A stretch of 7,408 bases of DNA, taken from assembly GCA_002508495.1 (NCBI GenBank), contig DANA01000044.1, forward strand, positions 25,741 to 33,148. Direction: 5' to 3'. Under the pieces are notes generated by a model. That model saw only the letters and a list, made by a program, of their open reading frames with translations, had not been told where the DNA came from and made no database searches. Below, one piece after another: positions 1 to 5,709 of this stretch. The position numbers and the translations under genes were made by a program. This DNA comes from Methanoregula sp. UBA276 (GTDB lineage Archaea; Halobacteriota; Methanomicrobia; Methanomicrobiales; Methanospirillaceae). Each line of letters begins with the position of its first letter. The stretch's first letter is position 1.

Positions 1-93
1 GGAATTGTGGCTCTTCCGTCACCCGTTCCTCCATCATACGATAATCCGGGTGATGGGACATTATGGTTGCGGAACAAAAAGGGGCGCGGGGGA
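1..93. other. Region downstream of ribB; possible start of a next minus-strand gene
   Basis: This short edge region follows the ribB stop codon on the minus strand. Read on that strand it first shows a small T run after a C-rich stretch (CCCCTTTTTG, 77-86), which could be a weak terminator. An ATG at 61-59 then opens a frame without a stop to the window edge (20 codons, beginning MSHHPDYRMMEE). No Shine-Dalgarno site or TATA box precedes that ATG, and 20 open codons are not evidence on their own. It may be the start of a further gene in the riboflavin operon or plain intergenic DNA. I do not recognise the peptide. Confidence 0.2.
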
Positions 94-771
94 TTATTCC
101 CGTGAGGACTTCTGTTGCTCCCACGCTTCCAGCACTTCCGGCCCCTCGACAAACTCGAGGCCGTGCTTCTTTGCATACTTCTTTGCGTCAGCTTTACTGA
201 GCGCATAGCCACTTACGTCGTCCAGCATCTCGCAGATCGTGATTGCCGGTGTGATCCCTGCCATATCCGCCATGGCAACCGAGAGCTCGGTCTGGCCCCG
301 CCGTACATCGAGAAGCCCGTCCGCGGCCCGCAGGAGTGCCATATGGCCCGGGGTCCTGAATGCTTCGTGGAAATTGACTTCTCCCCCATTCATTGCCTGC
401 TGCACCTGCCCGGCAATCGCGTTCACGGTCATGGCCCGGTCGCGGTCGGTGACACCGGTGAAGGTGTTGCGGTGGTTCACCCAGAGCGAGAAGGAGGAGT
501 GGTTCTTGCGGTCGTACGGGATATCGCCTTCGCGCTCCGCAACCGCGATCGCCCGCAGGGCATCGCTTGCAAACGGGAGACCGAGGCGTTTTGCTGCGGT
601 TGGGTGGACTGCCGTGCAGATGAGCCCCCCGCCGTCTTTTCGCATCTGGCGGATGTGCTCAAACGTCACCGAATCGGACCGGATCGCAAAATCGGTCTCT
701 TTCTCGCGGTCGTCGAAATCATAGAGGAGGACAAACTTGCCGTTACGGAGCGCTGCAAGCGCCTTCTCCAT
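94..771 (-). CDS. ribB: 3,4-dihydroxy-2-butanone 4-phosphate synthase (RibB)
   Basis: RibB converts ribulose 5-phosphate to 3,4-dihydroxy-2-butanone 4-phosphate plus formate, supplying the four-carbon unit of riboflavin in the cytoplasm. The 225-residue length fits the stand-alone archaeal enzyme. Visible motifs are the acidic metal/substrate loop DFDDREKETDF (18-28, the equivalent of the bacterial DDEDRENEGD), GGGLICTAV (47-55), the archaeal-type HRNTFTGVTDRDRA (100-113), RTPGH with catalytic-site His143, and RRGQTEL (157-163) followed by the conserved ICEM. The usual RGHTE metal-ligand His is Gln160 here. The start is ATG at 771-769: its A is shared with the TGA of the upstream ribK gene, and a strong GAGGTG site lies 8 bases before it. 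A GTG one codon earlier (774) is open but less well spaced. The gene is the second of a two-gene riboflavin operon and is probably translationally coupled. Family assignment is secure; effect of the Gln is unknown. Confidence 0.95.
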   Translation of the reverse strand: MEKALAALRNGKFVLLYDFDDREKETDFAIRSDSVTFEHIRQMRKDGGGLICTAVHPTAAKRLGLPFASDALRAIAVAEREGDIPYDRKNHSSFSLWVNHRNTFTGVTDRDRAMTVNAIAGQVQQAMNGGEVNFHEAFRTPGHMALLRAADGLLDVRRGQTELSVAMADMAGITPAITICEMLDDVSGYALSKADAKKYAKKHGLEFVEGPEVLEAWEQQKSSRE

Positions 772-1436
772 CACGGGCCCACCTCAACGCTGATCGAATC
801 TGAATCTTCAACACCGAGCTTGCGGCGGAGGGCAACGGGCGCGATGACCTCGATGATGTCCTCCGGGTAGTGAGTCCGGCCGGGAACCACGATCCCGCAG
901 GAGATGCTCCCGATCCGGCACGGGATGCACCGTGCATCGCCGAATGTCCGGCCGTCGGCCGAGAAGCCCTTCACCCGGGTCCAGTCGAGGGCATCGATCT
1001 TCTTCCGGACCGGGATGCTTGCCGGGACAAGACGGATGTTGAGGGTGCCCGGGTACGGCTCGAAGCCGAGGATTGTCTTGAACTGCTGCTTGTACTCGGG
1101 AAGGCTCATGTAATACTTGCCCTCGCCGATACCCGAGACAACCGACCCGTGGAGCGAGTAGGTCTTGCCCCCTTCCGAGAAGATCCGCGCGTATTCCAGG
1201 TATTCCCGGCGGAGCTTGTCCTCGCCGTGTTTTGTCAGGGTGACGTGCTGGCCGTCCGCGGTGAGGGTGCGGGTGATGAGCCCCTGCGTCTCGAGACCTT
1301 TGAGCCGCCGGGACGCGGTCTGCTGGCTGATGCCCAGCATCGTCCCGATACTCTGCGTCGAAACAAAGAGGGGACCCTTGCACCCGCCCCGGAGCGCGAG
1401 GGCCTTTAAGCACTGGAGATCTTCTGCAGGGAGCAT
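771..1436 (-). CDS. ribK: HTH-domain CTP-dependent riboflavin kinase / riboflavin regulator (RibK/RbkR)
   Basis: The C-terminal domain (about 93-221) is the archaeal DUF120 riboflavin kinase, which phosphorylates riboflavin to FMN using CTP rather than ATP. Supporting motifs are SGIGEGKYYMS (101-111), the PYPGTLNIRL block (127-136) whose Thr and Asn bind the nucleotide-metal in the family, and RTHYPEDIIEVIAP (187-200). The N-terminal part (about 1-75) is a winged helix-turn-helix with the recognition-helix-like segment ISQQTASRRLKGLE (36-49). This fusion is the architecture of the described archaeal bifunctional regulator RbkR; the minimal kinase of Methanocaldococcus lacks the HTH. I place the start at ATG 1436-1434, 28 bases from the centre of a TATA box, suggesting a leaderless transcript. 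An in-frame TTG at 1445 would add three residues. It overlaps ribB by one base (TGATG), and the repeats at its promoter suggest it regulates its own operon (inference). Confidence 0.93.
   Translation of the reverse strand: MLPAEDLQCLKALALRGGCKGPLFVSTQSIGTMLGISQQTASRRLKGLETQGLITRTLTADGQHVTLTKHGEDKLRREYLEYARIFSEGGKTYSLHGSVVSGIGEGKYYMSLPEYKQQFKTILGFEPYPGTLNIRLVPASIPVRKKIDALDWTRVKGFSADGRTFGDARCIPCRIGSISCGIVVPGRTHYPEDIIEVIAPVALRRKLGVEDSDSISVEVGP
780..785 (-). promoter_or_regulatory. Shine-Dalgarno site of ribB (GAGGTG)
   Basis: On the minus strand GAGGTG, a perfect match to the archaeal 16S anti-Shine-Dalgarno sequence, lies inside the end of ribK with 8 bases to ATG 771. The spacing favours this ATG over the GTG one codon earlier and shows ribB is read from the shared transcript. 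Confidence 0.8.
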
Positions 1437-1448
1437 AATAACCAAAAT

Positions 1449-1476
1449 TGAGTTGCTTGCTATTTATGAGTTGCTT
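1449..1476 (-). promoter_or_regulatory. Direct repeat pair flanking the rbkR TATA box, candidate RbkR operator
   Basis: On the minus strand AAGCAACTCA occurs twice without mismatch (1476-1467 and 1458-1449), 18 bases apart from start to start. The TATA-like element at 1467-1461 fills most of the 8-base gap. A protein bound to both copies would cover the TATA box and the likely start of transcription. Because the first gene of this transcript encodes a riboflavin kinase fused to a DNA-binding domain, autoregulation is the natural reading (inference). The repeats are seen directly; binding is not shown. Confidence 0.55.
1461..1467 (-). promoter_or_regulatory. TATA box of the ribK-ribB operon
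   Basis: The minus strand reads ATAAATA, centred 28 bases upstream of the rbkR ATG at 1436. That is the normal distance from an archaeal TATA box to the transcription start, so the mRNA probably begins at or within a few bases of the ATG. No Shine-Dalgarno site is present before that ATG, consistent with a leaderless message. Confidence 0.6.
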
Positions 1477-1510
1477 TCCGGTCATCGTTCCGTCGGTTTT
1501 CGTTCCTTGT

Positions 1511-1524
1511 CGAATACGTGTTCG
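1511..1524. promoter_or_regulatory. Imperfect palindrome upstream of the regulator/mevalonate promoter
   Basis: CGAATACGTGTTCG is an inverted repeat with an ACGT centre and a single mismatched pair (T opposite G in the symmetric positions). It ends 5 bases before the TATA-like element at 1529-1539, so a bound dimer would sit over or next to the TFB recognition element. It is a candidate site for the HTH regulator encoded just downstream. Also nearby are two copies of TCGTTCC (1485-1491 and 1500-1506), 15 bases apart. All of this is sequence pattern only. Confidence 0.35.
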
Positions 1525-1528
1525 TTAG

Positions 1529-1539
1529 TTATTTAATAT
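1529..1539 (+). promoter_or_regulatory. TATA box of the regulator/HMG-CoA synthase operon
   Basis: TTATTTAATAT is a good archaeal TATA-like element. Its centre is about 21-27 bases before the two candidate start codons, ATG 1555 and ATG 1561, so transcription likely starts at or next to the coding region. No Shine-Dalgarno site precedes either ATG. This promoter is back to back with that of the riboflavin operon in a 118-base intergenic region. Confidence 0.6.
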
Positions 1540-1554
1540 CACGGGTCTTTGATC

Positions 1555-2271
1555 ATGAGCATGAAATCCGGGTTGCGGAACCAGCTTGCCGAGAAGATGG
1601 CAGGCGAGATTACGCTATCGGACTCACCGGGACACGCCCTGAAGAAGTGGCGGATGAACTTTGAAGTCGCCCCCGGCATCTTAGCCGAGCGCCTCGATGT
1701 CTCTCCTTCTGTCATCAGCGATTACGAGAGTGGCAGGAGGAAAAGTCCCGGCACCGCGGTTGTCGGCAAGATTGTCGACACCCTCCTTGCAATAGACGAG
1801 GAGAGCGGTGGAAGACATATCCAGAAATTCTCGACCATGCTCTTTTCAAATGTCGAAGACGATGTCATCTACGATCTCCACGAGTACGAGACTGCCGTCC
1901 CCCTGCAGAATTTTGCAGATGTGATCGGTTGTTCAACCCTCTGGGGGTCGCTTGACAAGCCAATCTTCGGCTACACGGTGGTCAACAGCTTAAACGCCAT
2001 CATGCAGCTCTCCTCTGATGAGTTCAACCGCATCTACGGCTGGAGCACAGAGCGGGCGCTCGTTTTTACGAACGTCTCGACCGGGAAGTCACCGATGGTG
2101 GCGATCCGGGTCACGCCGTTCAAACCGCGGTGCGTGGTGCTGCAGGGCATCGAAGCCCCTGATGTGCACCCGATCGTGGTGAAGATGGCGGAGCGCGACC
2201 GCATCACCCTGTTATGTACGGGCATGGACGTTGACAAGATTGTGAGTACTTTGAGGGAACAAGAATGGTAG
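1555..2271 (+). CDS. XRE-family HTH transcriptional regulator with C-terminal putative sensor domain
   Basis: A 238-residue predicted transcription regulator. Residues about 28-66 form a Cro/CI-type helix-turn-helix, with LAERLDVSPSVISDYESGRR (43-62) showing the classic second helix, turn, recognition helix and the SDYESGRRKSPG end typical of XRE proteins. The remainder (about 95-235) is a separate domain with alternating strands and helices. Its MVAIRVTPFKPRCVVLQGI (181-199) and RITLLCTGMDVDKIVSTL (216-233) segments resemble archaeal regulators of the COG1709 type with a DRTGG-like fold; that match is from memory. No membrane segment is seen. The start may be ATG 1555 or ATG 1561; an upstream TTG at 1549 is less likely. 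Its TAG stop overlaps the HMG-CoA synthase start by 7 bases (ATGGTAG), so it is co-transcribed and probably coupled with mevalonate entry enzymes. A role in controlling isoprenoid synthesis is inferred from this context; ligand unknown. Confidence 0.88.
   Translation: MSMKSGLRNQLAEKMAGEITLSDSPGHALKKWRMNFEVAPGILAERLDVSPSVISDYESGRRKSPGTAVVGKIVDTLLAIDEESGGRHIQKFSTMLFSNVEDDVIYDLHEYETAVPLQNFADVIGCSTLWGSLDKPIFGYTVVNSLNAIMQLSSDEFNRIYGWSTERALVFTNVSTGKSPMVAIRVTPFKPRCVVLQGIEAPDVHPIVVKMAERDRITLLCTGMDVDKIVSTLREQEW
2253..2257 (+). promoter_or_regulatory. Shine-Dalgarno-like site of HMG-CoA synthase (GAGGG)
   Basis: GAGGG lies inside the end of the regulator gene, 7-8 bases before ATG 2265. It supports that ATG as the start and independent ribosome loading in addition to coupling through the 7-base gene overlap. 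Confidence 0.5.
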
Positions 2272-3314
2272 GCATCATTACCTACGGTGTATACATACCG
2301 AGATACCGTATCAAGGTCGAGGAGATCGCACGGGTCTGGGGCGACAATGCCGCGGAGATCAAGGGCGGTCTTGGCGTCCTGGAAAAGTCGGTCCCCGACA
2401 TGGACGAGGACGCTGCGACCATCGCCGTCGAGGCGGCAAGGAACGCCCTGCTCCGCAGGCATGTCGACCCAAAGGACATCGGTGCCGTGTACGTGGGGAG
2501 CGAGTCGCACCCGTACGCGGTCAAACCAACCGCATGTACCGTGGGAGAGGCGATCGGTGCCACCCCGTGCATGACGGCAGCGGACTACGAGTTTGCCTGC
2601 AAGGCGGGCACCGCGGCTATCCAGACCTGCATGGGCCTGGTGAAGAGCGGGATGGTAAAGTACGGTGTTGCCATCGGGGCCGATGTCTCGCAGGGCGCGC
2701 CGGGCGATGCTCTTGAGTACACCGCAGCGGCAGGCGGGGCGGCATACGTGATCGGGAACGACGACCCGATCGCGACCATCAACCACACCTGCTCGTTCAC
2801 GACAGACACCCCCGACTTCTGGCGCCGCGAGGGGCAGAACTATCCCCGCCACGGCGGCCGTTTCACGGGAGAGCCGGGCTACTTCAAGCATGTCAAGGGT
2901 GCAAGCACCCTGATGCTTGAGCAGATGCAGAAGACGCCAAAAGACTACACGTATGCGGTCTTCCACCAGCCCAACGCCAAGTTCCCCCAGAAAGTGGCAA
3001 AGGACCTCGGCTTCTCACCAGAGCAGATCAAGCCGGGCCTTGTCGTCCCGCGTCTTGGGAACACCTACTCGGGCGCATCGCCCGTAGGCCTTGCTGCAAC
3101 GCTCGACATCGCAAAGCCGGGCGACACCATATTCGTCTGCTCGTTTGGCTCAGGTGCCGGCAGCGACGCGTTCGACATCACGGTGACCGATGCCATCACG
3201 GGTACGATCAACCGCGCCGCAGCACCCTCTGTTGAGAAACTGCTGGCCGACCCGATCTATTTAGACTATGCACGGTATGCGAAACACAAGGGGAAACTGG
3301 TGATGCAGGTATGA
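2265..3314 (+). CDS. Hydroxymethylglutaryl-CoA synthase (archaeal type)
   Basis: This enzyme condenses acetyl-CoA with acetoacetyl-CoA to HMG-CoA, the first committed carbon skeleton of the mevalonate pathway leading to archaeal isoprenoid lipids. The 349 residues fit the archaeal family, shorter than eukaryotic HMGCS. The catalytic triad is visible: Glu80 in YVGSESHPYAVKP, the nucleophile Cys112 in YEFACKAGTAA, and His234 in VFHQPNAKFP. Other family blocks are GIITYGVYIPRYRI at the N terminus, the GNTYSGASPVGLAATLD loop (265-281) and the C-terminal FGSGAGSDAF (294-303). It overlaps the regulator by 7 bases and the thiolase start by 4 (ATGA). In the Methanothermococcus complex the synthase, thiolase and a DUF35 protein assemble and pass acetoacetyl-CoA through a shared CoA site; the gene order here predicts the same assembly. 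Confidence 0.97.
   Translation: MVGIITYGVYIPRYRIKVEEIARVWGDNAAEIKGGLGVLEKSVPDMDEDAATIAVEAARNALLRRHVDPKDIGAVYVGSESHPYAVKPTACTVGEAIGATPCMTAADYEFACKAGTAAIQTCMGLVKSGMVKYGVAIGADVSQGAPGDALEYTAAAGGAAYVIGNDDPIATINHTCSFTTDTPDFWRREGQNYPRHGGRFTGEPGYFKHVKGASTLMLEQMQKTPKDYTYAVFHQPNAKFPQKVAKDLGFSPEQIKPGLVVPRLGNTYSGASPVGLAATLDIAKPGDTIFVCSFGSGAGSDAFDITVTDAITGTINRAAAPSVEKLLADPIYLDYARYAKHKGKLVMQV
3299..3304 (+). promoter_or_regulatory. Shine-Dalgarno site of the thiolase gene (GGTGAT)
   Basis: GGTGAT, matching the archaeal GGAGGTGAT consensus, sits at the end of the HMG-CoA synthase gene with 6 bases to ATG 3311. It fixes the thiolase start at the 4-base ATGA overlap. Confidence 0.75.
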
Positions 3315-4477
3315 GAGACGTTGCAGTGATCGGGATCGGGTGCACGAAGTTCGGCGAGCACTGGGAGCGGTCGTTCCGCGATCTCTTCGTGGAAGCAGGG
3401 GCAAAAGCCCTTGAGGACGCCCAGCTGTCCGGCGAGCAGATCGATGCGATGTATGTCGGCAACATGAGTGCCGGGCGGTTCATCGAGCAGGAACACATCG
3501 GGGCTCTCATCGCAGACTACGCGGGCATGGCCTCACGCCACATCCCCTCGACCCGGGTCGAGGCTGCCTGTGCATCCGGCGGCCTTGCCTTCCGGCAGGC
3601 CGTGATCTCTGTCGCAAGCGGCATGGAGGACATCGTCGTGGCGGCGGGCGTGGAGAAGATGACCGACGTCGAACCCGGCGCGAGCACCGATGCACTTGCG
3701 GGCGCAGCCGACCGGGAGTGGGAGGGCTTTGTCGGGGCAACGTTCCCCGGCCTGTACGCGATGATTGCGACCGACTACATGCACAAGTATGGCATGACCC
3801 GCGAGCAGCTCGCCCACGTTGCGGTGAAGAACCACTACAATGGGGCTCGCAACCCCATTGCCCAGTTCCCGAACGAGATCACCCTCGACACCGTGCTGAA
3901 ATCGACCATGGTCGCCGAGCCCCTCCGGCTCTTCGACTGCTCGCCTATCACGGACGGCGCAGCCGCGGTGATCGTCGCGCCGCTCGACCGGGCACGCGAG
4001 TTCACGGATACCCCAATCACGGTGCTTGCGACCGCACAGGCAAGCGACACCATCACGCTCCATGACCGGCGCGACATCTCGACGCTGGACGCAAGCGTTG
4101 CCGCAGGAGCGCGGGCGTTTGCCATGGCAAAACTGGAGCACAAGGATATCGACATGGTCGAGGTCCACGACTGCTTCTCCATTGCCGAGATCTGCGCCAT
4201 CGAGGACCTCGGGTTCTGCAAAAAAGGCACGGCCGGGAAGTTCACCGCTGACGGTGAGACTGCCCTTGGCGGGAAGATCCCGGTCAACACGAGCGGCGGC
4301 CTCAAGGCATGCGGCCACCCGGTGGGTGCAACGGGCATCAAGCAGGTCTGCGAGATCGTCCAGCAGCTCAGAGGCGAGGCCGGGAAACGGCAGATCGACG
4401 GGGCGAAGATCGGGATGACCCACAACGTTGGCGGGACCGGCGCAACAGTTGCTGTCCATATCCTTGGGAGGCTTTAA
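3311..4477 (+). CDS. Acetyl-CoA C-acetyltransferase (acetoacetyl-CoA thiolase, archaeal SCP-x-like)
   Basis: It makes acetoacetyl-CoA from two acetyl-CoA, feeding the HMG-CoA synthase encoded immediately upstream. The 388 residues span a whole thiolase. The N-terminal block is VAVIGIGCTKFGEHWERSF; the acyl-accepting nucleophile is Cys87 in VEAACASGGLAF; His286 lies in VEVHDCFSIAE; the catalytic His336 lies in the GHPVGATG loop (335-342). The final motif is HNVGGTGATVAV (371-382), with His371 where biosynthetic bacterial thiolases have the Cys of CxGGG. That pattern marks the archaeal/SCP-x-like branch. The condensation is unfavourable alone, and in the studied archaeal complex it is pulled by direct transfer to HMG-CoA synthase. 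The gene starts in a 4-base overlap and ends 1 base before the DUF35 gene, a fully packed operon. Older annotation often calls this family lipid-transfer protein or propanoyl-CoA acyltransferase. Confidence 0.95.
   Translation: MRDVAVIGIGCTKFGEHWERSFRDLFVEAGAKALEDAQLSGEQIDAMYVGNMSAGRFIEQEHIGALIADYAGMASRHIPSTRVEAACASGGLAFRQAVISVASGMEDIVVAAGVEKMTDVEPGASTDALAGAADREWEGFVGATFPGLYAMIATDYMHKYGMTREQLAHVAVKNHYNGARNPIAQFPNEITLDTVLKSTMVAEPLRLFDCSPITDGAAAVIVAPLDRAREFTDTPITVLATAQASDTITLHDRRDISTLDASVAAGARAFAMAKLEHKDIDMVEVHDCFSIAEICAIEDLGFCKKGTAGKFTADGETALGGKIPVNTSGGLKACGHPVGATGIKQVCEIVQQLRGEAGKRQIDGAKIGMTHNVGGTGATVAVHILGRL
4466..4471 (+). promoter_or_regulatory. Shine-Dalgarno site of the DUF35 gene (GGGAGG)
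   Basis: GGGAGG at the end of the thiolase gene is 7 bases from ATG 4479. It decides the DUF35 start against an in-frame ATG at 4428 that lies deep inside the thiolase gene. Confidence 0.75.
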
Positions 4478-4478
4478 G

Positions 4479-4871
4479 ATGTCCGTTGCACGGTTCTGGA
4501 GAAAGATCCCCCAGCGGTACAACCTGATCGGGACCAGGTGCGAGACGTGCGGGAATCATTTCTTCCCGCCCCGCACCTTCTGCCCCGACTGCCGCCGGGC
4601 CGGGAAGATCGTTGACCATAAGTTCGCCGGCTCCGGGACAGTCGTGACCTACACGGTTATCCAGACCGCTCCCGACCAGTTCGCATCCCCCGGCCCGTAC
4701 GTGCTTGCCATTATCAAGCTCGATGAAGGCCCGCAGATGACCAGCCAGATCATCTGCGATCCTAAAGAAGCGAAGATCGGCATGCGGGTCAAGTCTGTGT
4801 TCCGGAAGATTGCTACGGATGGAGAGAGCGGGATCATCCACTACGGCACGAAGTTCGTGCCGGTGGAGTAA
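4479..4871 (+). CDS. DUF35 zinc-ribbon / OB-fold protein, thiolase-HMG-CoA synthase scaffold
   Basis: A 130-residue DUF35 protein. The N-terminal part carries a rubredoxin-like zinc ribbon with Cys21, Cys24, Cys35 and Cys38 (CETC and CPDC knuckles), and the rest (about 45-130) is an OB-fold, with GSGTVVTYTVIQTAP and the PYVLAIIKLDEG strands typical of the family. It has no known catalytic activity of its own. In the crystallised Methanothermococcus complex the DUF35 subunit bridges thiolase and HMG-CoA synthase and helps form the common CoA-binding site. The gene is last in the operon, 1 base after the thiolase stop, which matches that structural role. The start at 4479 is supported by a strong Shine-Dalgarno site. 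It is followed within one base by a T-rich tract, the likely transcript end. Confidence 0.94.
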   Translation: MSVARFWRKIPQRYNLIGTRCETCGNHFFPPRTFCPDCRRAGKIVDHKFAGSGTVVTYTVIQTAPDQFASPGPYVLAIIKLDEGPQMTSQIICDPKEAKIGMRVKSVFRKIATDGESGIIHYGTKFVPVE

Positions 4872-4886
4872 TTTTTCTTCTTTTTT
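4872..4886 (+). terminator. T-rich terminator after the mevalonate operon
   Basis: Directly after the DUF35 stop the plus strand reads five T, then TTC, then six T (CTTC between the runs). Oligo-T tracts in the coding strand are the usual archaeal termination signal and no hairpin is needed. The tract fills nearly the whole 16-base gap to the convergent membrane-protein gene. The opposite strand is A-rich here, so it does not serve that gene. Confidence 0.65.
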
Positions 4887-4887
4887 G

Positions 4888-5622
4888 TTATTCAGGAACC
4901 TTGCCACCCAGATCCCGTACAACCTGCCGTGCAGTGTCCTCTTCCCCCACGGGAACGGGAATGGCAAGAGCGAACGGCCGGATGATGAACTGACCGACCA
5001 GCTGGGAGAACGAGAGGGTAATCGTCGCGGGCGTTTTCCTCCGCGGTTCATGGAACGAAGCCCCCTCAAAGGAGACCAGGAACGACCGGAAGGGATAGAC
5101 GGTTCCGCAGTAGACAACACCCCGGTGCGTGATGACCGCTTCGCGGGGTGCTGCGCCTGCCCGCCGACGTTCAAGCCACGGGGTAAGGCGGGAGGTGAAA
5201 AAAAGCAGGGCGGCAAATGCCAAGAGTACGAGCGCAGTCTCAAGCCCCCCGTCGCTGACAAACAGCAGGAAAAAGAGGGCGACAAGGCCCAGCATCCCCC
5301 CGATGACAAGGAACATCACGTGGTTCCGTGACTGGAACTCCTTATACTCGCGCTCTACGGTCTCCTGCATCATGGCTTCAGGATAGTTCCAGTGCACGAG
5401 CGGGGAGGGATCGGCAAGGATCGCATCCATCGCCCGTGCCCGGGTAACAAAGAGCAACCCGACAACAAGACCGCTCACGGCAAGGAAGAACGATACGAAC
5501 GCGAGGGCATAGCCACCGCTCATGCCGTCGATACCGATGATCGAGATGATGCAGACAAGGAAAAAGGCCGCCGCGGAGATCAGGGAGAAGATCACTTTTT
5601 TCCACTCGGTGTTTGGCGTCAT
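4888..5622 (-). CDS. Uncharacterised membrane protein with four predicted transmembrane helices
   Basis: I do not recognise a family for this 244-residue protein. Four hydrophobic segments are clear: about 10-31, 37-60, 101-122 and 127-143, arranged as two hairpins. The loop between helices 2 and 3 (about 61-100) is polar and partly charged (TVEREYKEFQSRNH), and the C-terminal 95 residues are soluble, starting with basic residues (ERRR at 151-154), which places that tail in the cytoplasm by the positive-inside rule. The tail alternates hydrophobic and polar residues (ITHRGVVYCGTVYPFRSFLVSFEGASF), like a small beta-rich domain of the kind seen in DUF-type PH-like membrane proteins; this is only a resemblance. 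The start ATG 5622 has AGGA 5 bases upstream and a TATA-like element about 40 bases upstream. The gene is transcribed alone and converges on the mevalonate operon with a 16-base gap. No functional link to its neighbours is visible. Confidence 0.85.
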   Translation of the reverse strand: MTPNTEWKKVIFSLISAAAFFLVCIISIIGIDGMSGGYALAFVSFFLAVSGLVVGLLFVTRARAMDAILADPSPLVHWNYPEAMMQETVEREYKEFQSRNHVMFLVIGGMLGLVALFFLLFVSDGGLETALVLLAFAALLFFTSRLTPWLERRRAGAAPREAVITHRGVVYCGTVYPFRSFLVSFEGASFHEPRRKTPATITLSFSQLVGQFIIRPFALAIPVPVGEEDTARQVVRDLGGKVPE

Positions 5623-5658
5623 GGAGTTCCTGAGAGATCATTGGTTTGCCCGGCATTG

Positions 5659-5668
5659 TTTAATTATC
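5659..5668 (-). promoter_or_regulatory. TATA-like element of the membrane-protein gene
   Basis: The minus strand reads GATAATTAAA, centred about 42 bases before ATG 5622. It predicts a transcription start near 5638 and a short leader of about 16 bases, in which AGGA (5631-5628) can act as a weak ribosome site. It is the only AT-rich element in a suitable place between the gene and the G/C-run repeats. Confidence 0.45.
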
Positions 5669-5692
5669 TCCCAAACGACAAATTCGGGCAGA

Positions 5693-5708
5693 GTCCCGGT
5701 TGCGGGAC
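5693..5708. repeat. Perfect 6-bp inverted repeat with 4-base loop
   Basis: GTCCCG, loop GTTG, CGGGAC form a GC-rich hairpin that abuts the first C run of repeat copy 1. It has no following T tract on the plus strand, so it is not a classic terminator there. It may be part of the repeat-associated structure or chance. Confidence 0.4.
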
Positions 5709-5709
5709 C

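Noticed and set aside
772..774. GTG one codon upstream as the ribB start
   Set aside because: ATG 771 forms the TGATG overlap with ribK and has the better 8-base spacing from GAGGTG.
115..870. Long plus-strand open frame (251 codons) opposite ribB and the end of ribK
   Set aside because: It is antisense to a clear enzyme gene with known motifs and mirrors its codon pattern in GC-rich DNA. It has no promoter or ribosome site of its own and no recognisable protein.
2034..2966. 310-codon minus-strand open frame opposite the regulator and HMG-CoA synthase
   Set aside because: Shadow of the strongly supported plus-strand genes; the translation is low in recognisable motifs and rich in Arg, Val and Asp as expected for antisense GC-rich frames.
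4428..4478. Upstream in-frame ATG (4428) as the start of the DUF35 protein
   Set aside because: It lies inside the thiolase reading region, would add a non-family lead of 17 residues, and ATG 4479 has GGGAGG at 7 bases.
3533..4522. 329-codon minus-strand open frame opposite the thiolase
   Set aside because: Antisense shadow of a thiolase with all catalytic motifs; no independent start signals.
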